Assembly (NCBI GenBank): GCA_023375675.1
Contig: JALQBC010000011.1
Span: 992,001 to 1,056,000, forward strand
Length of the DNA: 64,000 bases
Reading direction: 5' to 3'
DNA from: Cytospora piceicola
Taxonomy: Eukaryota; Ascomycota; Sordariomycetes; Diaporthales; Cytosporaceae
In this document: positions 1 through 12,041 of the stretch, one piece after another
Layout of the letters: every line of letters begins with the position of its first letter
How positions within the stretch are numbered: position 1 is the stretch's first letter
Program-made: the position numbers and the translations under genes
The notes under the pieces: generated by a model
Told to the model about the DNA's origin: nothing
Seen by the model: the letters and a program-made list of their open reading frames with translations, nothing else
Database searches by the model: none

Positions 1-617
1 TGCACCGCGTATGAAACTGGACCATTCCAATCATCTGGTATTCCTATGCCGCTTAATTTCACGCGAGATAAAAAGGGATAAGAAAGGAGAAGTTGTCCTA
101 GATACTCGAGTACTTAGACACCTATCTAGGTACTTAGTAGTAAACAGTAGCAAAGTGCGCGGCAGCCAGGAAGAGCACCAGGAAAAGAAACATGCAGCAC
201 GCAAACTGAAGCTCACCGAGAATTCAAGCCCCTCCATCCCCGCTAACTCGAACTACCTAGAAACGGAAGCTCCCTTCCTCACTCCACACTGGGTCTGTCG
301 TGACTTATCTACTACTGTACAACTGCTATTACTGTACAACTACTACTGTGCAGCTCAATTTCACGGCTCAAGGCAACCCTGCCAACCAGCCAACTTCAGA
401 GCATCGACCAACACCAAGCACAACACCAAGAGCCCATCGCGACTCGACATACCATTCTTCCCCTTCAATCACCATCCTACAACTAAGTGCCATACGACCA
501 ACATCACGCGATCGTCCGTCTCACATCCCTGGCCTCCGTCTCCGTCACCGTATACCATCCTGCCCCCCTGTCTAGTTGCTGTTGGCCTGCCCCCCTCGTG
601 GGTCCTTCTCCCTCAAG
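1..617. other. Upstream region of the Sds23 gene
   Basis: No gene is supported here. The stretch is C/T-rich towards its right end, as expected for a fungal 5' leader, and holds short CTAGGTACTTAG-like palindromic words near 120-135. Overlapping open frames exist, but they show low-complexity Ser/Pro/Thr composition and no domain. Confidence 0.5.
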
Positions 618-2394
618 ATGGACCAACAACCGGCCAAACAGCCCTCCCCGGGCTCATCATCCGCCAGTCTTGACAAGCTCGCCCACCCCAACCTCTACGG
701 AACTTCGCCAGGCTCACTCCCTGGCATACCTCAGCGCTCCCCGTCCAGCTCCTCCCTTCACAAATCCGTCCATTCCCACCGCTCCAGCTTCGCCGAGAAC
801 CTGCGCAACCACCATGCTCCTCCCTCCCCACGAGCCTCGCGACACCCCTCCTTTACCCAGTCCGCCGTCCAAGACCTCATCAACCACCCACCATCCTCCC
901 GCCAACCCAATCCCAAGTTCGCCGGCCGCGACTGGCGCGATGTCCAGCTGGGCGAGCTGGTTAGCCTCAACACCGATGAGGTGAAATGGGTGGATATGGA
1001 CAGCAGTGTCGAGGAGGCGACCATGGTGCTGGTTAAGGGCAAGGCAGCGGGCAACTGCGTCCTTATCAAAGACGGTCCCCTGAAGACCCCGGTGTCAATA
1101 TTCGACTGCAACGACCTCAACGCCTATCTGTTGGCAGTGGTCGGCCTGGCCAAGCCAGAGGAGGAGATGGTGGAGCTATACGACAGCATTGCGCGGCGAG
1201 CACAGGATAGGGAGGCTATCCCGCTGCGGGACATCCAGCCGATATGCAGACACGAACAGCTCGTGAGCTTGCCGCCCGACGAGTTTCTGCCGGGCGCCAT
1301 CGAGGTCTTTGGAAGTGGCATACACCGCCTGCTGATTACCAGCCCGGCGGGCGACGTTGTGGGCGTATTGAGCCAGTTGAAGGTATTGGAGTTCTTCTGG
1401 AACGAGGGCATCAATTTCGCGGTGATTGATCGGCTCTATCCGACCGTCTTGAGAGATTTGCAGATTGGATCGCAACAAATTATTGCCATCAAGTACGCCC
1501 CTTCCCCCTTACTTCCTCGTAGCTTGGGCTATACTGACATCCGGCAGCGCCGACGCTCCCCTCGCAGAAGCCCTGGTTCTGATGAGCACCGAAGGCCTCA
1601 CGTCCATCGCCGTGGTTGACAACGGTCTGAACGTTGTCGGCAACGTCTCTACCGCCGATGTACGCCTTCTCACATCCGCCGCCTCCCTGCCCCTCCTCCA
1701 ATCTACCTGCATGCACTTCATCACCGTCATCCTTTCCGAGCGCGGCATGGAAAAGGGCCGCGACTCCGTCCCGGTGTTCTACGTGAACCCCTACCAGACC
1801 CTCGCCCACACCGTCGCCAAGCTCGTGGCGACCCGGTCTCACAGGATGTGGGTCGTCGAGAGCGCGAGCCCCAGCCCCAGCGCGCCCGCGACGCCGCTGC
1901 TCGGCCCCGTGGGCGCAGCCACGACCACGCTGAGTGGCGGGGGGACCGCGGCAGCCATGCAGAGCACTTCCGGGCCCACGACGGCCACCATGACGAGCGG
2001 GAGCAACGGCAACAGCGGCACCGCCTCCCCGTCCGTGTCCGCGACCATCATCACCGCCGGGGCCGGAAACGGCAGCGGCAGCGGCGGCGGCGGCGGCGGC
2101 AGCAGCAACAACCCGTATTCCGAACCGCCCTCTCCCGTGCCCACGTCGGCATCCGTCATCTCGCCCTCGGCCTCTGTGCCGGCGGCCGCGATGCCCGGCG
2201 CCCACCTCTCGGGCCGTCTGACGGGGGTCATCTCGCTGACTGATATCCTGAACCTGTTTGCCAAGTCGTCGGGCCTGAACCCTACCGACCCGGGTGAGCA
2301 GCGAGCGCGGCGGAGGAGGAGCTCGAGCTTGAGCTCGGTCAGGCCGAGTTTGGACGGAGGGAGTGTGAGGGGAAGCCTTGACTTCCGGCGATGA
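618..2394 (+). CDS. SDS23: CBS-domain protein of the Sds23/Moc1 family
   Basis: Two exons, 618-1492 and 1548-2394, joined across a 55-nt GTACGC...CGGCAG intron, give 573 residues. The start is the ATG after the C/T-rich leader (CTCAAG-ATG); an in-frame upstream extension has no ATG. The N-terminus is Ser/Pro-rich. A tandem CBS core follows (from about residue 105: [10 protein letters not shown]; later [26 protein letters not shown]; then [20 protein letters not shown] and the closing [14 protein letters not shown]). Sds23 proteins are AMPK-gamma-like CBS proteins that inhibit PP2A-type and related phosphatases and influence cell-cycle progression and nutrient response; that role is taken from yeast relatives. 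The odd point is a Gly/Ser/Thr/Pro-rich insertion of roughly 110 residues (about 1855-2200 nt) inside the last CBS repeat. The C-terminus is Ser/Arg-rich. Family assignment is strong. Confidence 0.9.
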
Positions 2395-3393
2395 GTGGGT
2401 TCAGGATTAGAGAGAGAGAGAGAGGGTAGGGGAGGTGCGCAGGAGTCGTGTCAGAAACATGGAAAGTTTCGACCAACAAAACAACGCACGTCTTCAAGGC
2501 GTTGGGGGTCAGTCGTATTGAGAACCTTTCTGAGTAATTACTGACTGGTTTGGTCGGCAGGTTGGCGTGGCATGGCGGTATCGACGGGCACTCTGTCTGA
2601 CAACACTCATTATGCAAGCGGCGTTTTCTTTCCTTCGTGGAGTTCAAGTAGGCCCGGCGGCACGGCAGCATGTTTTATGGTTCTCCTCCAGCAGCAGCAA
2701 GCACGAAAAAGGCAAGGAGTACATACCTGTAGCGGGGATATCTAAACAAGGCTCTCACTTATCCTCTCGTCTCCAGTGTCCTGGGGCCTTTGGCAGGCCT
2801 CATACATAGCCCATAATCGACTTTCACAGGATCACGATCCATCCTCAATGGACTATTTCTCTATTATGGTGTATTGTGGTCATTGGCTCCGTCTCGAATC
2901 GTAGTCTACAGACCGGAGCGTGGGGATATCATCTTATACATGGAAAACCGTGTTCGGTTTAGAGTGACCATGCGAGGCTTGAGGTATGTGCTCGTACCGT
3001 GACCTCGATCCTTCCCTCCCCCAAATTATCCCCTCTCTATGTGCCGTCCAGCTGTCATTACAAGACCCCAACATCGGTCATCTCTAGATGGCTTGAATCC
3101 CCCCTACAAAACGCCGTCAATGCTATCCCTTTCCTCGCTCTATTAGTCACGCCGAAAGCAGTGATGCGAGGCTCCTTCCTACATTCTCCGTTCTAAGGGA
3201 CACGGACACTGTACCTCGCAAGTCAGACCTCGACAGCATCGATAACCAGCATACGCAGCCTCAGCGGCATCGAGCCGAACGGACACCAAATGAGGGATGG
3301 CTCCGTGGGAGCCCCGCCCCAGGCGTCCAATTTGCCTCCGCCTCTCGCTCGAAAAGTCCTGCAGCCAATGGGACCGCCGGTGAGCCGCCTCCA
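2395..3393. other. Intergenic region between convergent Sds23 and Inp1 genes
   Basis: This holds the 3' ends of two convergent genes. It includes a GAGAGAGAGA run near 2410 and otherwise shows no coding, RNA or repeat signal I can support. Confidence 0.5.
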
Positions 3394-5924
3394 CTAATCG
3401 ACGCCCCAGCTGCGGCTCGGGTCCTCGTCCTCAGTAGCCCAAGGGTCCTGGTACTCGAGGATCTTCCCCCTCGGCCTCGCAGGTCTGGACAGGTCCGCAG
3501 CCGCGAAGCTGGCCCTCGCCTTCCTCCGGCCCCGGACGCCCGAGCCGTTGCCGGCGAAGTTGAAGTCTGCCTCACTCCAGCCCTCCAGGGCCGCGGTGTC
3601 GTCAAGGTCATGCTCGTCGCTCCAGTCCCACCGTACGTCAACCACCTCACCCTCCTCGCCCATCCCGAAGACGAACCCCCGCCACTCGCCCGCCGCAATA
3701 CGCGCAGCTACGTTCAACATCAGGTTGATCAGGTTGGCGGGTGGGGAGAACAGCATCTCGCAGGTCTTGTTCAGGATCGCGCTGGGGATCCTGCGAATGG
3801 TCTTGACGGCCGAGGACGCGCGGATCTGCAGCTCGGCCGTCGATGGGAGGCGCCGTAAGGCTCCGCCGGCGCGAGGTGTGAAGAGAGTGGCGGGCGGCGG
3901 GAGGGGAGACAATGAACGAGGGGTGCTGTGAGAAATGGAGACAGAAGTTGTAGAAGGCGGGTGCTGCAGTGAGTTGGTGGAACCGGGCGATGAGACTCGG
4001 GAGGCGGCGGAGGACCAGGAAGTTGACAGTGAGTCTGTGTCTGCTGTGCTGTTTGGTGCGTGCTCTTCTGAATCAACTTTGGGCCTGATTGGGATCATAG
4101 AGGTCGCCGCTTCTGATGGCTTGAGGTCCATTTCAGTCTCATATGATTCCATCGGCCTGCCCCGCGGCGTCATGGGAGTATCTTGCCCACTGCCAGCAAC
4201 CGCACCAGTTGAGTTTCTTTCCCAGACTGTCGCAGTAGGCGTAGCATCATTGTCTGAGGCCCGCCTATCAAGGCTCACTCGTGCCAGAGGGATGTTCTCA
4301 TGCGGGAATGGATATGTTCTGCTAGGTGACATAGGTGGCGAAGGAGGTGCGATAGGAGAATGCCAAGACTCTGTGCTGTGGAATGAGTCTGACGACTCGG
4401 CAGGCGAACCAGGTTCCGTAGTGCCTTGGTGTGTATTCTCAAGAACGTTGGTCAAGGTCGAGGAGGATGTTTGGACTTTTAGAGGTGGCGCAGTGGCAGC
4501 TCGCCGAGACGCGAAGGCAGCCAATCTCGTCCGCCTCACCCGTAGCTCTCCTGCTCCGTCGAAGGCGGCGCCTACTTGAGGCTCGGACTCATCGATCGGC
4601 TCGTTATGCGATTGCACCTCTCCAGCTTGTGATGGCATCTGCAGATCGATTGCCTTGGGGAGGACCGTAGTCTCTGTGTCCGCTTCGGTCGAATCCACGC
4701 TGCTACTATCAGGTTGTGTTGTCACCGACACCGCGGGATCCACTGACGGCGCAGGGTATATGGCTAGCCTCTTCGAGTCTTGTCCCTGGGGGGAAGGCGG
4801 CTTCGCTACAATTATTGGGTCGCGTTTCTGTTCATTATCTTGAGTTACTGTCAGTGAAGGTGCCTCAGGGGCTGCCTTCAATTTAGCTGTCTCATCTTCC
4901 TCTGGTGTCGCTGTGGCAGTGATCTGTGGTACAATCTCCTTGGCCTTCCCGGCCAGTTCGGGCGGTATTGCAGTCAAGGGAGGCGTTATTGATTCTGGCT
5001 CCTCCACAAGCGGTTTGAACGCCATCTCCGATACCCGTCTGCCCGGTGGCCTCGTTGGTGTATCCGTCTTCTTCTTTTCAGACCCGCCCGGGGTCTCGAC
5101 CTCTGGCTTTGTCTCCGGTGTTCCAGGTGCTAAGCTCAGATGTGATGTATCCAAGCCAAAGTCCGAGTGCCGCCGCGTACTTGGGTTGTAGAACCTTGTC
5201 CGAGTCGAAAACTCGGGGGGTGGTGTGACCGGCTGCTGCATTGGCGGCCAGTTCATGGCCACTGTCCGGGCCGTAGGAGTCCAGGGCCGTTTCTTAACAG
5301 GTGTCGTCGGCCTTTCTGGCAACTCGACTGTGAAGCTCCTCTCGAAAGGGCATGGTGTCTTCTCGAACTGCATGATCTTGTCGAGAGTCTCGCGCAGCAC
5401 CAGCGCCCGCCGTATGTCCTCATCGTCGATCGATGGCACTTCGATCCTCCAGTAGTTCGGTCGTCGTATCTGCAGGGCGAACTTGCTCGACTTTTCGTCC
5501 AAGCACCAGCACTGGCTCTTGGGCAGAATGGGTTGGAGGGCTGAACCACAGCGCAAGAAGGCAACGGAGCCGGGGGCTCGGTAAATTTGGAACGCACCTG
5601 CGCAGCACTGGTTAGTCGAATCCTCGTCTCTATCAGAGGAACAAAGCCTCACATACCAACAGCGATCGTCCTCTCTAGTTGGGAGGATGTGGGCAGAGTT
5701 CCAGGCGTGTCGTCCGCAGGGCCAAGCCGGTCAAAGGCTGACTTCCCTACCGTGAAGGCCACAATCTTCACTGATGGATGGTTGTAGAGGGTCTCGACGG
5801 AGCCATTGGCAGATGATTCAGGATTGTTTCGAGGGAATATGGGCTGAAAAGTCGCAGGCACGGTGGAATGCCGTCTGGGAGCCGGAAAGGGCACAGCAGC
5901 ACCAGGTGGTCGAAGGTGATCCAT
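3394..5924 (-). CDS. INP1: Inheritance of peroxisomes protein 1 (Inp1-like)
   Basis: Minus strand, exon 1 5924-5657 and exon 2 5597-3394, separated by a 59-nt intron (GTATGT donor, CTGCGCAG acceptor); the joined frame encodes 823 residues. The N-terminal ~200 residues carry the conserved Inp1 block: a RRHSTVPATFQPIFP-type start, the VETLYNHPSVKIVAFT segment, and after the splice GAFQIYRAPGSVAFLRCGSA and FALQIRRPNYWRIEVP. In yeast Inp1 tethers peroxisomes to the mother-cell cortex through Pex3; in filamentous fungi the same domain is found in peroxisome-distribution proteins. The rest is long, disordered and Ser/Thr/Pro/Glu-rich, with a conserved C-terminal segment near IRRIPSAILNKTCEMLFSPPANLINLML. 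Domain identity is good; the function is inferred from the family. Confidence 0.85.
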
Positions 5925-7157
5925 ACTGGTTGGTGATGTCCGAGAGGACGGGTATCGAGGAGAAAAAGAAGACAGCAGGAAAGTTTTGCTACAAATTCAT
6001 GGCTTCTGCGGAAATACGGAAAAAAAGAAAGTTCTCGGTCGACATAATAAGATGAACAATTCAGCCTTATCGTCCGTGCTGGTCGGTATAACGGATCCAG
6101 ATCAGATATCGATCGTCGGTTAAGGGTACATCAGTCCATTACTTGGTCCTGAGACAAGCGTCGAACGACAGACAAAAGAAGCGGCTGCAGGAGTCGAGGC
6201 AAGTTGAATCGAGTCGAAACAAGTGGTGAAATGGAAGATGGGGCAATGGATGGCGCATCGGTGCACCGAGAATCAAAACAAAGGGAATGGGGAAGTGAGT
6301 TCCAAACATTGGTGGATCCCTTATTCGAAGTGAGAGCTTACCCCTGGCCAGTGCAGGGGTCGTAATGAGCCAGTACCCCACCTTACGCTTCCACCCGGGT
6401 CCGCTGCGGGCTGTTGCGGCACCCTTCCAGACTGCCATGCCAGGCCTGCCTGGGCTTGCGGACTGCAGGTTGCGGCTGCATTCCAGTGGCCCCATCCCTA
6501 CATCCAGATCTTGCAGTGCATTGGCCACTGAAACCTCACTTGAATGAACCCTAGCCAGCCCAGCGTTACGCCCACCCCCTGGAACTTGGGAAGTCTGGTG
6601 ATTGTTGTGTCTGTGAACCTTCAAACGAACGTTGCGAGTGTCAATTGTCATCTGATTATAACTCTGGGAGCTTTCATCTTTGTCCTATCCTTGGCGATAT
6701 TAGGTGACCCAGTCACTAGTGAATCATACCACGCGAGATTCAGGGACACCCGTGCAGCCGTGCCCAGAGCACCTGGATACTAAGTATCATGTAGACAGGC
6801 TGACAGGGAAGCTGAGGCTGAGTTTAAGGCTACTGTTACGTTGTTTTGGCCTGTGCTTTCCACCTTAAAGTGACGTCAACATGGCATCTCGGAAGCTCCA
6901 GGCCGAGTGGACTCCATTCAGGCTTGTCAATCTACTCAGCAGCCCACTAGCCACGAAACCATGACGGCCTTCGTCAGCTCATTACCAAGCAGTTGAGAGA
7001 TCAGGATCAGTCTTCTCGTGCTTGCACTTCCGAGTTGTCAATTCAGTCCATAAACAGTTGTTCTGTGCTTTCGCATTCATCATCATCACCATCATCACCA
7101 TACATACCCGTAATCTGCTCCCGGGTTGACAGGCAGACACACAGAGACAAGCCCAAT
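5925..7157. other. Divergent intergenic region
   Basis: This lies between the Inp1 gene (minus) and the membrane-protein gene (plus), so it should contain both promoters. Near 7075-7100 there is a CATCATCATCACC microsatellite in the leader of the downstream gene. The open frames here are short and have no recognisable domain. Confidence 0.45.
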
Positions 7158-8501
7158 ATGGAGGCTCGTGAGAGGAAACCGCACAGTCAGCGGGAACATC
7201 TACCTGTAGATATCGACAAGGAGAAGCTCAAGAAAGCCTTTGATATCTCGCACTTTGACATCAATGCCGTTCTACGAGGCATTCAGCTTACTCTGGTTGC
7301 CGGTATGTTTCACGCACTCCTGTCTTTCATGTCTTGACACTGACTGTAAGCAGCCCACAGAGCTCTTCAGAACCCGGCCCTGTTCAGCTCAGAGCATTAC
7401 AAGCAAGCTGCTATAGCCGTGGCAGCTGGCATTGCTATCCGTCTGGTCATCTCCATCCCCGTTAGTGCTCCCCGCTACCCTTAGCAGTACCAGTACACGT
7501 GCTTACATGCCTTACTGTAGATCCTTGGCGTCAGGGTACTGATATGGTTCTTGTCCCTCATCTTCCGCCTCGATACCGTGACTTGGGATGACAGTGTGTT
7601 GGAGGGTTTGAACTTCATTGCCGAATACGTGCTACAAGTCCCGCTGTTTCTCATGACCTTGATGCGCTATGCCACGCCAACACTGGATAACCTGTTCGTG
7701 TACCCCCTTGCCTGCCTTTCAGGGACAGATGCTAACCCCAGACACAGCTTCATGGATTCCCTGAAGTGGGTGGACACGACCTACGTTCAGATGCATAAGC
7801 ACGATGACCCCAAGAACTTGAGGGATATGTACTATCCAAACCTGCAGCAGTACACACCTCGTGATGGCAGCACCTCCACGAGCAGCACCGCTGAGGCCAT
7901 CTCTATGTTTCTCTACCGATTCGCCCGCAAGGCCATGATCTCCATAGCAGTCTACTCCTTGTCCTACCTGCCGATTGTTGGTCGTTTTGTCCTCCCGGCG
8001 GCAAGTTTCTACACCTTCAACGCAGCCGTTGGCCTAGGTCCAGCATCCGTCCTGTTTGGAACAGGCATTTTCCTGCCCCGGAAGTACCTTGTCATCTTCC
8101 TTCAGACGTACTTTGCCTCTCGCAGTCTCATGCGCGAGCTACTAGAGCCGTACTTCGCCCGTATACGGTTTACCAAGCAGGAGAAACGCCAATGGTTCCG
8201 TAACCGGGAAGGCCTTTTGTTTGGATTCGGTATTGGTTTCTACGTTCTGCTCCGCGTGCCACTGCTGGGAGTCCTGATCTATGGCATCGCGGAGGCTTCG
8301 ACTGCGTACTTGATCACCAAGGTGACGGACCCCCCGCCTCCTCCAGCGGATAGTGTCGCATTTGCTGCCAGCCAGCAAGAATGGCACAACAAGCAGAAGT
8401 TCTTGAACCTTTCGCTGGCAAACCTGGATAAGATTCACGACAAGCCACCACCATATGCAGAACTGGACCCTCAGGACAAAGCTCAGCCGGCCGAATTGTA
8501 G
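7158..8501 (+). CDS. Conserved fungal multi-pass membrane protein (possibly Rrt8/Lds-like)
   Basis: Four exons: 7158-7302, 7354-7460, 7521-7693 and 7748-8501, about 392 residues. Introns 1 and 2 have clear donors and acceptors. Intron 3 is 54 nt, a multiple of three with no stop, and is supported by a TGCTAAC branch site just before the CACAG acceptor; unspliced it would add 18 residues. Hydrophobic segments lie near GIQLTLVAAHRAL, AAIAVAAGIAIRLVISI, VRVLIWFLSLIF, VLQVPLFLMTLM, SIAVYSLSYLPIVGRFVLPAASF and LLFGFGIGFYVLLRVPLLGVLIYGIAEA. The tail is short and Pro-rich. The layout resembles the yeast Rrt8/Lds1 lipid-droplet and spore-wall group (EI24-like), but this is an impression, not a verified match. 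The start ATG follows a long non-coding leader. Confidence 0.7.
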
Positions 8502-9040
8502 AGGGCACATGGTGGTTATGTTCCGGCGACGTTGAACATAGCTCGAGACATCGGCGACTGCAGAGCTTTATTCGGGCTTCTGGAGGCTCGCCAAACGCCT
8601 TTATTACGTACTGCCACAAATATGAAGACAGCCTCTTCCTCCATAATACCCTTATCTGTAGAAAGGTGGGGACGCGGGGCGCCATCCGGATTGGTGGCTG
8701 CGGTGCAAGTTCGGGATTGGGCAATTCCACAACATCATCGATCAAGATAAGGAGGAGGACCGTTCAAGCCATCGAGGTGAACGATCTTGATAACGATGTA
8801 CTTCCAGACAGAAACGTATTACGTCGTCCGAGTGACTTCATTAAGGCGCTCCTTTATCAAATGCCGTACATAAATAGCCTTACGTGTGCGGGGTAAGAGC
8901 TTCCAATATATCTTCGGGAGTCTCGGACAAATATATGAAACTCGAGAGTATGGTTCATTGCTTGTACATTTCGCACCGGAAAGTTGAATAAGTGAAACCT
9001 TGCTATAAACCTCGCCCAGCTTAAGTTCGAATACGTCAAG
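8502..9040. other. Intergenic region upstream of the formamidase gene
   Basis: This holds the 3' flank of the membrane-protein gene and the promoter and leader of the formamidase gene. I see no further coding or structural signal. Confidence 0.45.
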
Positions 9041-10784
9041 ATGCCTGGTGAAATCCGAACCATCTGCAAGGTTAGCCGTGACAAGCCGGCCAGTGAGCAG
9101 CCACAACTACATGTAGGTGATAACTTGCCTCAGATTCATCAAGGGTCAGCAAAAGTGAACTGACTGATGAGTCCAGAACCGGTGGCATCCAGACAGTAGG
9201 ATATATCCAATACTGTAGTCATTCGCCGACAGATACTGACATAAGAGCCAGTCCCCTTCGCCGGAACGATCAAGGATGGAGAAACAGTCAAGATCGAATG
9301 TGTGGATTGGTGAGTTCAAGGACGGCTAGTTCTCATGTGTCTAGCTCACCGAGTTTCTAATATGTATTTTTGTGAAGGACTGGCGGGCAAATTGGAAACA
9401 ACGACTCAGCCGACGACATCAAGAACGTAGACCTCACAAAGATCCACTACCTTTCCGGCCCCTTCGAGGTCGAGGGCGCACAGCCAGGCGATGTCCTGCT
9501 CGTAGAGATCATGGACGTCCAGCCGTTCCAGGACCAGCCGTGGGGCTTCACGGGTGTCTTTCCTAGGGAGAACGGTGGTGGCTTCTTGGATGAGATTTAT
9601 CCTTCGGCGTAAGGGCTTTCGTGCCACTCCCTACCCTAGTGTCACAAGATGCTGACTCTCGTACATGGTAAAGCGCCAAGGCGATTTGGGACTTTGAGGG
9701 CATATACTGCTCCTCTCGACATATCCCGCACGTCAAATTCCCAGGTCTCATCCAGTTAGTATTGTTCTACGCTTTGAGTTGGCCCTTGTTCTGCGTGTCG
9801 GCTTGAGACACAGTTGCCTTTGAGAAGGTCACTGACAGTTGAAAACAACCTAGCCCAGGCATCGTCGGCTGTGCCCCTTCTACCGAGATCCTCGCGACAT
9901 GGAACAAGCGCGAGGGCGAGCTCATCGCAGCCTCCAAGCTCGCAGACAGGGACGTCGCCAAGCCGCCAGAGCCAAAGAACTGCCACGCGGGCGCCTCAGA
10001 CGCGGCCCTTCTGGAGAAGGTAGGCAAGGAGGGCGCGCGAACAATCCCCGGCCGGCCCGAACACGGCGGCAACGCCGACATCAAGAACCTGTCCCGGGGC
10101 TCCAAGGTATACCTCCCCGTGCACGTTCCCGGGGCCAAGTTCTCCGTGGGTGACCTGCACTTCTCGCAGGGCGACGGCGAGATCTCGTTCTGCGGCGCCA
10201 TCGAGATGGCGGGCGTCATCACTGTCAACCTCAAGGTCCTCAAGGGCGGCGTGGCCGACCTGGGCATGAAGAGCCCGATCTATATCCCCGGCCCGGTCGA
10301 GCCGTCCTTTGGGCCGGGAAGGTACATCTACTTCGAGGGCTTCAGTGTCGATGAGCATGGGAAGCAGCACTACATGGATGTTACGGTTGCTTATCGCCAG
10401 ACTACTCTACGTACGTTATCCCCCTTCTTTCTACATGCATTACTGTTGTACTTGTTTTGCTCAGCTCACTAATTACTGTTGTTCTGAGAAGGCGTTATCG
10501 AGTATCTGCGGAGGTTTGGTTACAGCGATTACCAGATCTACCTCCTGCTCTCATGCGCTCCAATCCAAGGCCACGTCGCGGGTATTGTAGACATCCCGAA
10601 TGCGTGCACGACAATCGGTTTGCCAATAGATATCTTCGATTTTGACATCTTGCCGACTGGACAGGCTAAGAAGCTCGACATGGCGCCGTGCGCGTTTGAG
10701 ACGGGCCTCAAGGAGGGGAAGGTCACAGCCGGTGGCAAGAACAGCGAGCACAGTTTTGGTGGTGGGTTGACGTATAAGTCGTGA
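9041..10784 (+). CDS. fmdS: Formamidase (acetamidase/formamidase family)
   Basis: Seven exons: 9041-9112, 9177-9195, 9252-9309, 9378-9608, 9674-9754, 9854-10410 and 10492-10784, giving 436 residues; every junction keeps phase. The protein belongs to the FmdA/AmdA family, which hydrolyses formamide to formate and ammonia. Diagnostic segments are NRWHPDIPFAG, VKIECVDWTGGQIGNNDSADD, VHYLSGPFEVEGAQPGD-like text, PGIVGCAPSTEIL, the DLHFSQGDGEISFCGAIEMAG block and YLLLSCAPIQGHVAGIVDIPNACTT. In Aspergillus FmdS is cytosolic and supplies nitrogen. Length is close to that of known fungal formamidases. Exon 2 is only 19 nt; it is required because it restores the conserved WHPDIPF text. Exon borders were read by eye, so a shift of a few bases is possible. 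Confidence 0.92.
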
Positions 10785-11021
10785 GCTGTGTGGTAGATGT
10801 TAGTGGCAAACCGAGGAGTATTGGAACAATCAAGCCAAAATGCAATGAAACGCATCAACCATGATTGTGCCTGTCCGTCTAGAGCAGTATGTACTGAGTC
10901 TGATTTATACCACGCTCCCAAGAAACAACAGTTGGAAGATCGATATGAGATGCCAAGAAACCAAGTGCAAGCCACCACGCACATGCTATGCAAGTATATG
11001 CCCCAAAAGAAATACCTCAAT

Positions 11022-12041
11022 CTATGTGATCTCCATCTCACTCAGCGCCGAATGCCCCGTCTCCTTCATATGCTTGCGCGCCTCCAGCTCACCAGCCCCA
11101 ATCCAGTTGCACCCGGGCACGTCGCACTTCAGCACAAAGTCCGTCGTGTCGGTGAAGTAATGCTTGTCCTTGAGCTGCCTGGCCAGCTTCCGCGCCATCT
11201 CGACGACCTGCTCGTTGTCAATGTCCCATTTGACCTCGTCAAAGTCGACGGGGAGGCCAATGTCCATCGTGAAGGCTATGCGGTCGTAATGGATGCCCGA
11301 GTAGAGAAGCAGGCAGCGGGTGGCCTTGCCTTCACCGTATCGGTCGACTCGTTGTGTCTAATACTCAGGTCAGGTTATATTCGGAAAAGAGGCGAGTGAT
11401 CAAGTGAAATAGTTGGATTGTGGTGTGCGTACCTTGACGTCGACTGAGCAAATCTCGATGTCGTAGATGTCGGACAAGATGGACAACTCGATGGCACCAC
11501 CCCATCGATCCGGTGACTGCATTATCTGCGCATACCGCTGTGGTTCCATCTCCAGCACAACCTTGTCGAACTTGGCAGGGTGAGCCAATATGTACTGAGC
11601 AACCTCCCTCCTCAAAGTTGGCGCTGGGTCTGCCCTTTGAAGAACTCCCCCGAAGGCGGTAAACATGCAAGAATTATCATCCGGCATGACCCGCAAGACC
11701 AGATAGCCGTCCTTTTCGGGCCACTCTATGACCGTGTGATCCGGCTCCACTGCCTTGGGTTGGAATTCTGGTTTTGCCGCGGCTGGTTCTGGTGCTGTAG
11801 GCGCGCGGTCCTCCTTTGGGACAAAAGTAACGGCCTCACCCTTGAGGTTTAGGGGTTCGAGCGTTGCGCTGGTGTTGCTTAGATCGATGTTTTTCAGGGG
11901 GTAGCCGTATTTCAGCGCGGATGGCTCGGCTCCCTGCTTCTCCCTAAGATGGTCCAGGAGTTTCTGGATAGTCCAGTCCGGTGATGCCGTTACGGTCTCG
12001 ACCCAGCCTGGACCTCTTACTCGAAATCGTATGTCTGCCAT
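11022..12041 (-). CDS. OTU1: Ubiquitin thioesterase OTU1 (YOD1 homologue)
   Basis: Minus strand, exon 1 12041-11433 and exon 2 11357-11022, with a 75-nt intron (GTACGC donor, TATTAG acceptor), 314 residues, close to yeast Otu1. Order of parts: an N-terminal UBX-like fold (residues 1-78), a Pro/Ala linker, the OTU cysteine-protease domain starting near residue 104 with the catalytic MPDDNSCMFTAF motif (Cys at about 125), a WGGAIELSILSDIYDIEI strand and the SGIHYDRIAF segment carrying the catalytic His, then a C-terminal C2H2 finger (CDVPGCNW...ARKHMKETGH). Family members trim ubiquitin chains on p97/Cdc48 clients in ER-associated degradation. All expected catalytic residues are visible. Confidence 0.93.

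Noticed and set aside
11..673. 220-codon open frame upstream of and overlapping the Sds23 start
   Set aside because: Low-complexity Pro/Ser/Thr text with no domain; it overlaps a well-supported gene in another frame and its composition follows the C/T-rich leader.
1489..2205. 238-codon antisense frame in the Sds23 gene
   Set aside because: It is an Ala/Gly/Arg-rich shadow of the GC-rich repeat region on the coding strand.
3394..5652. Treating the minus-strand frame alone as the full Inp1 protein
   Set aside because: Its first residues derive from intron sequence; the conserved N-terminal Inp1 text lies in a separate exon at 5924-5657.
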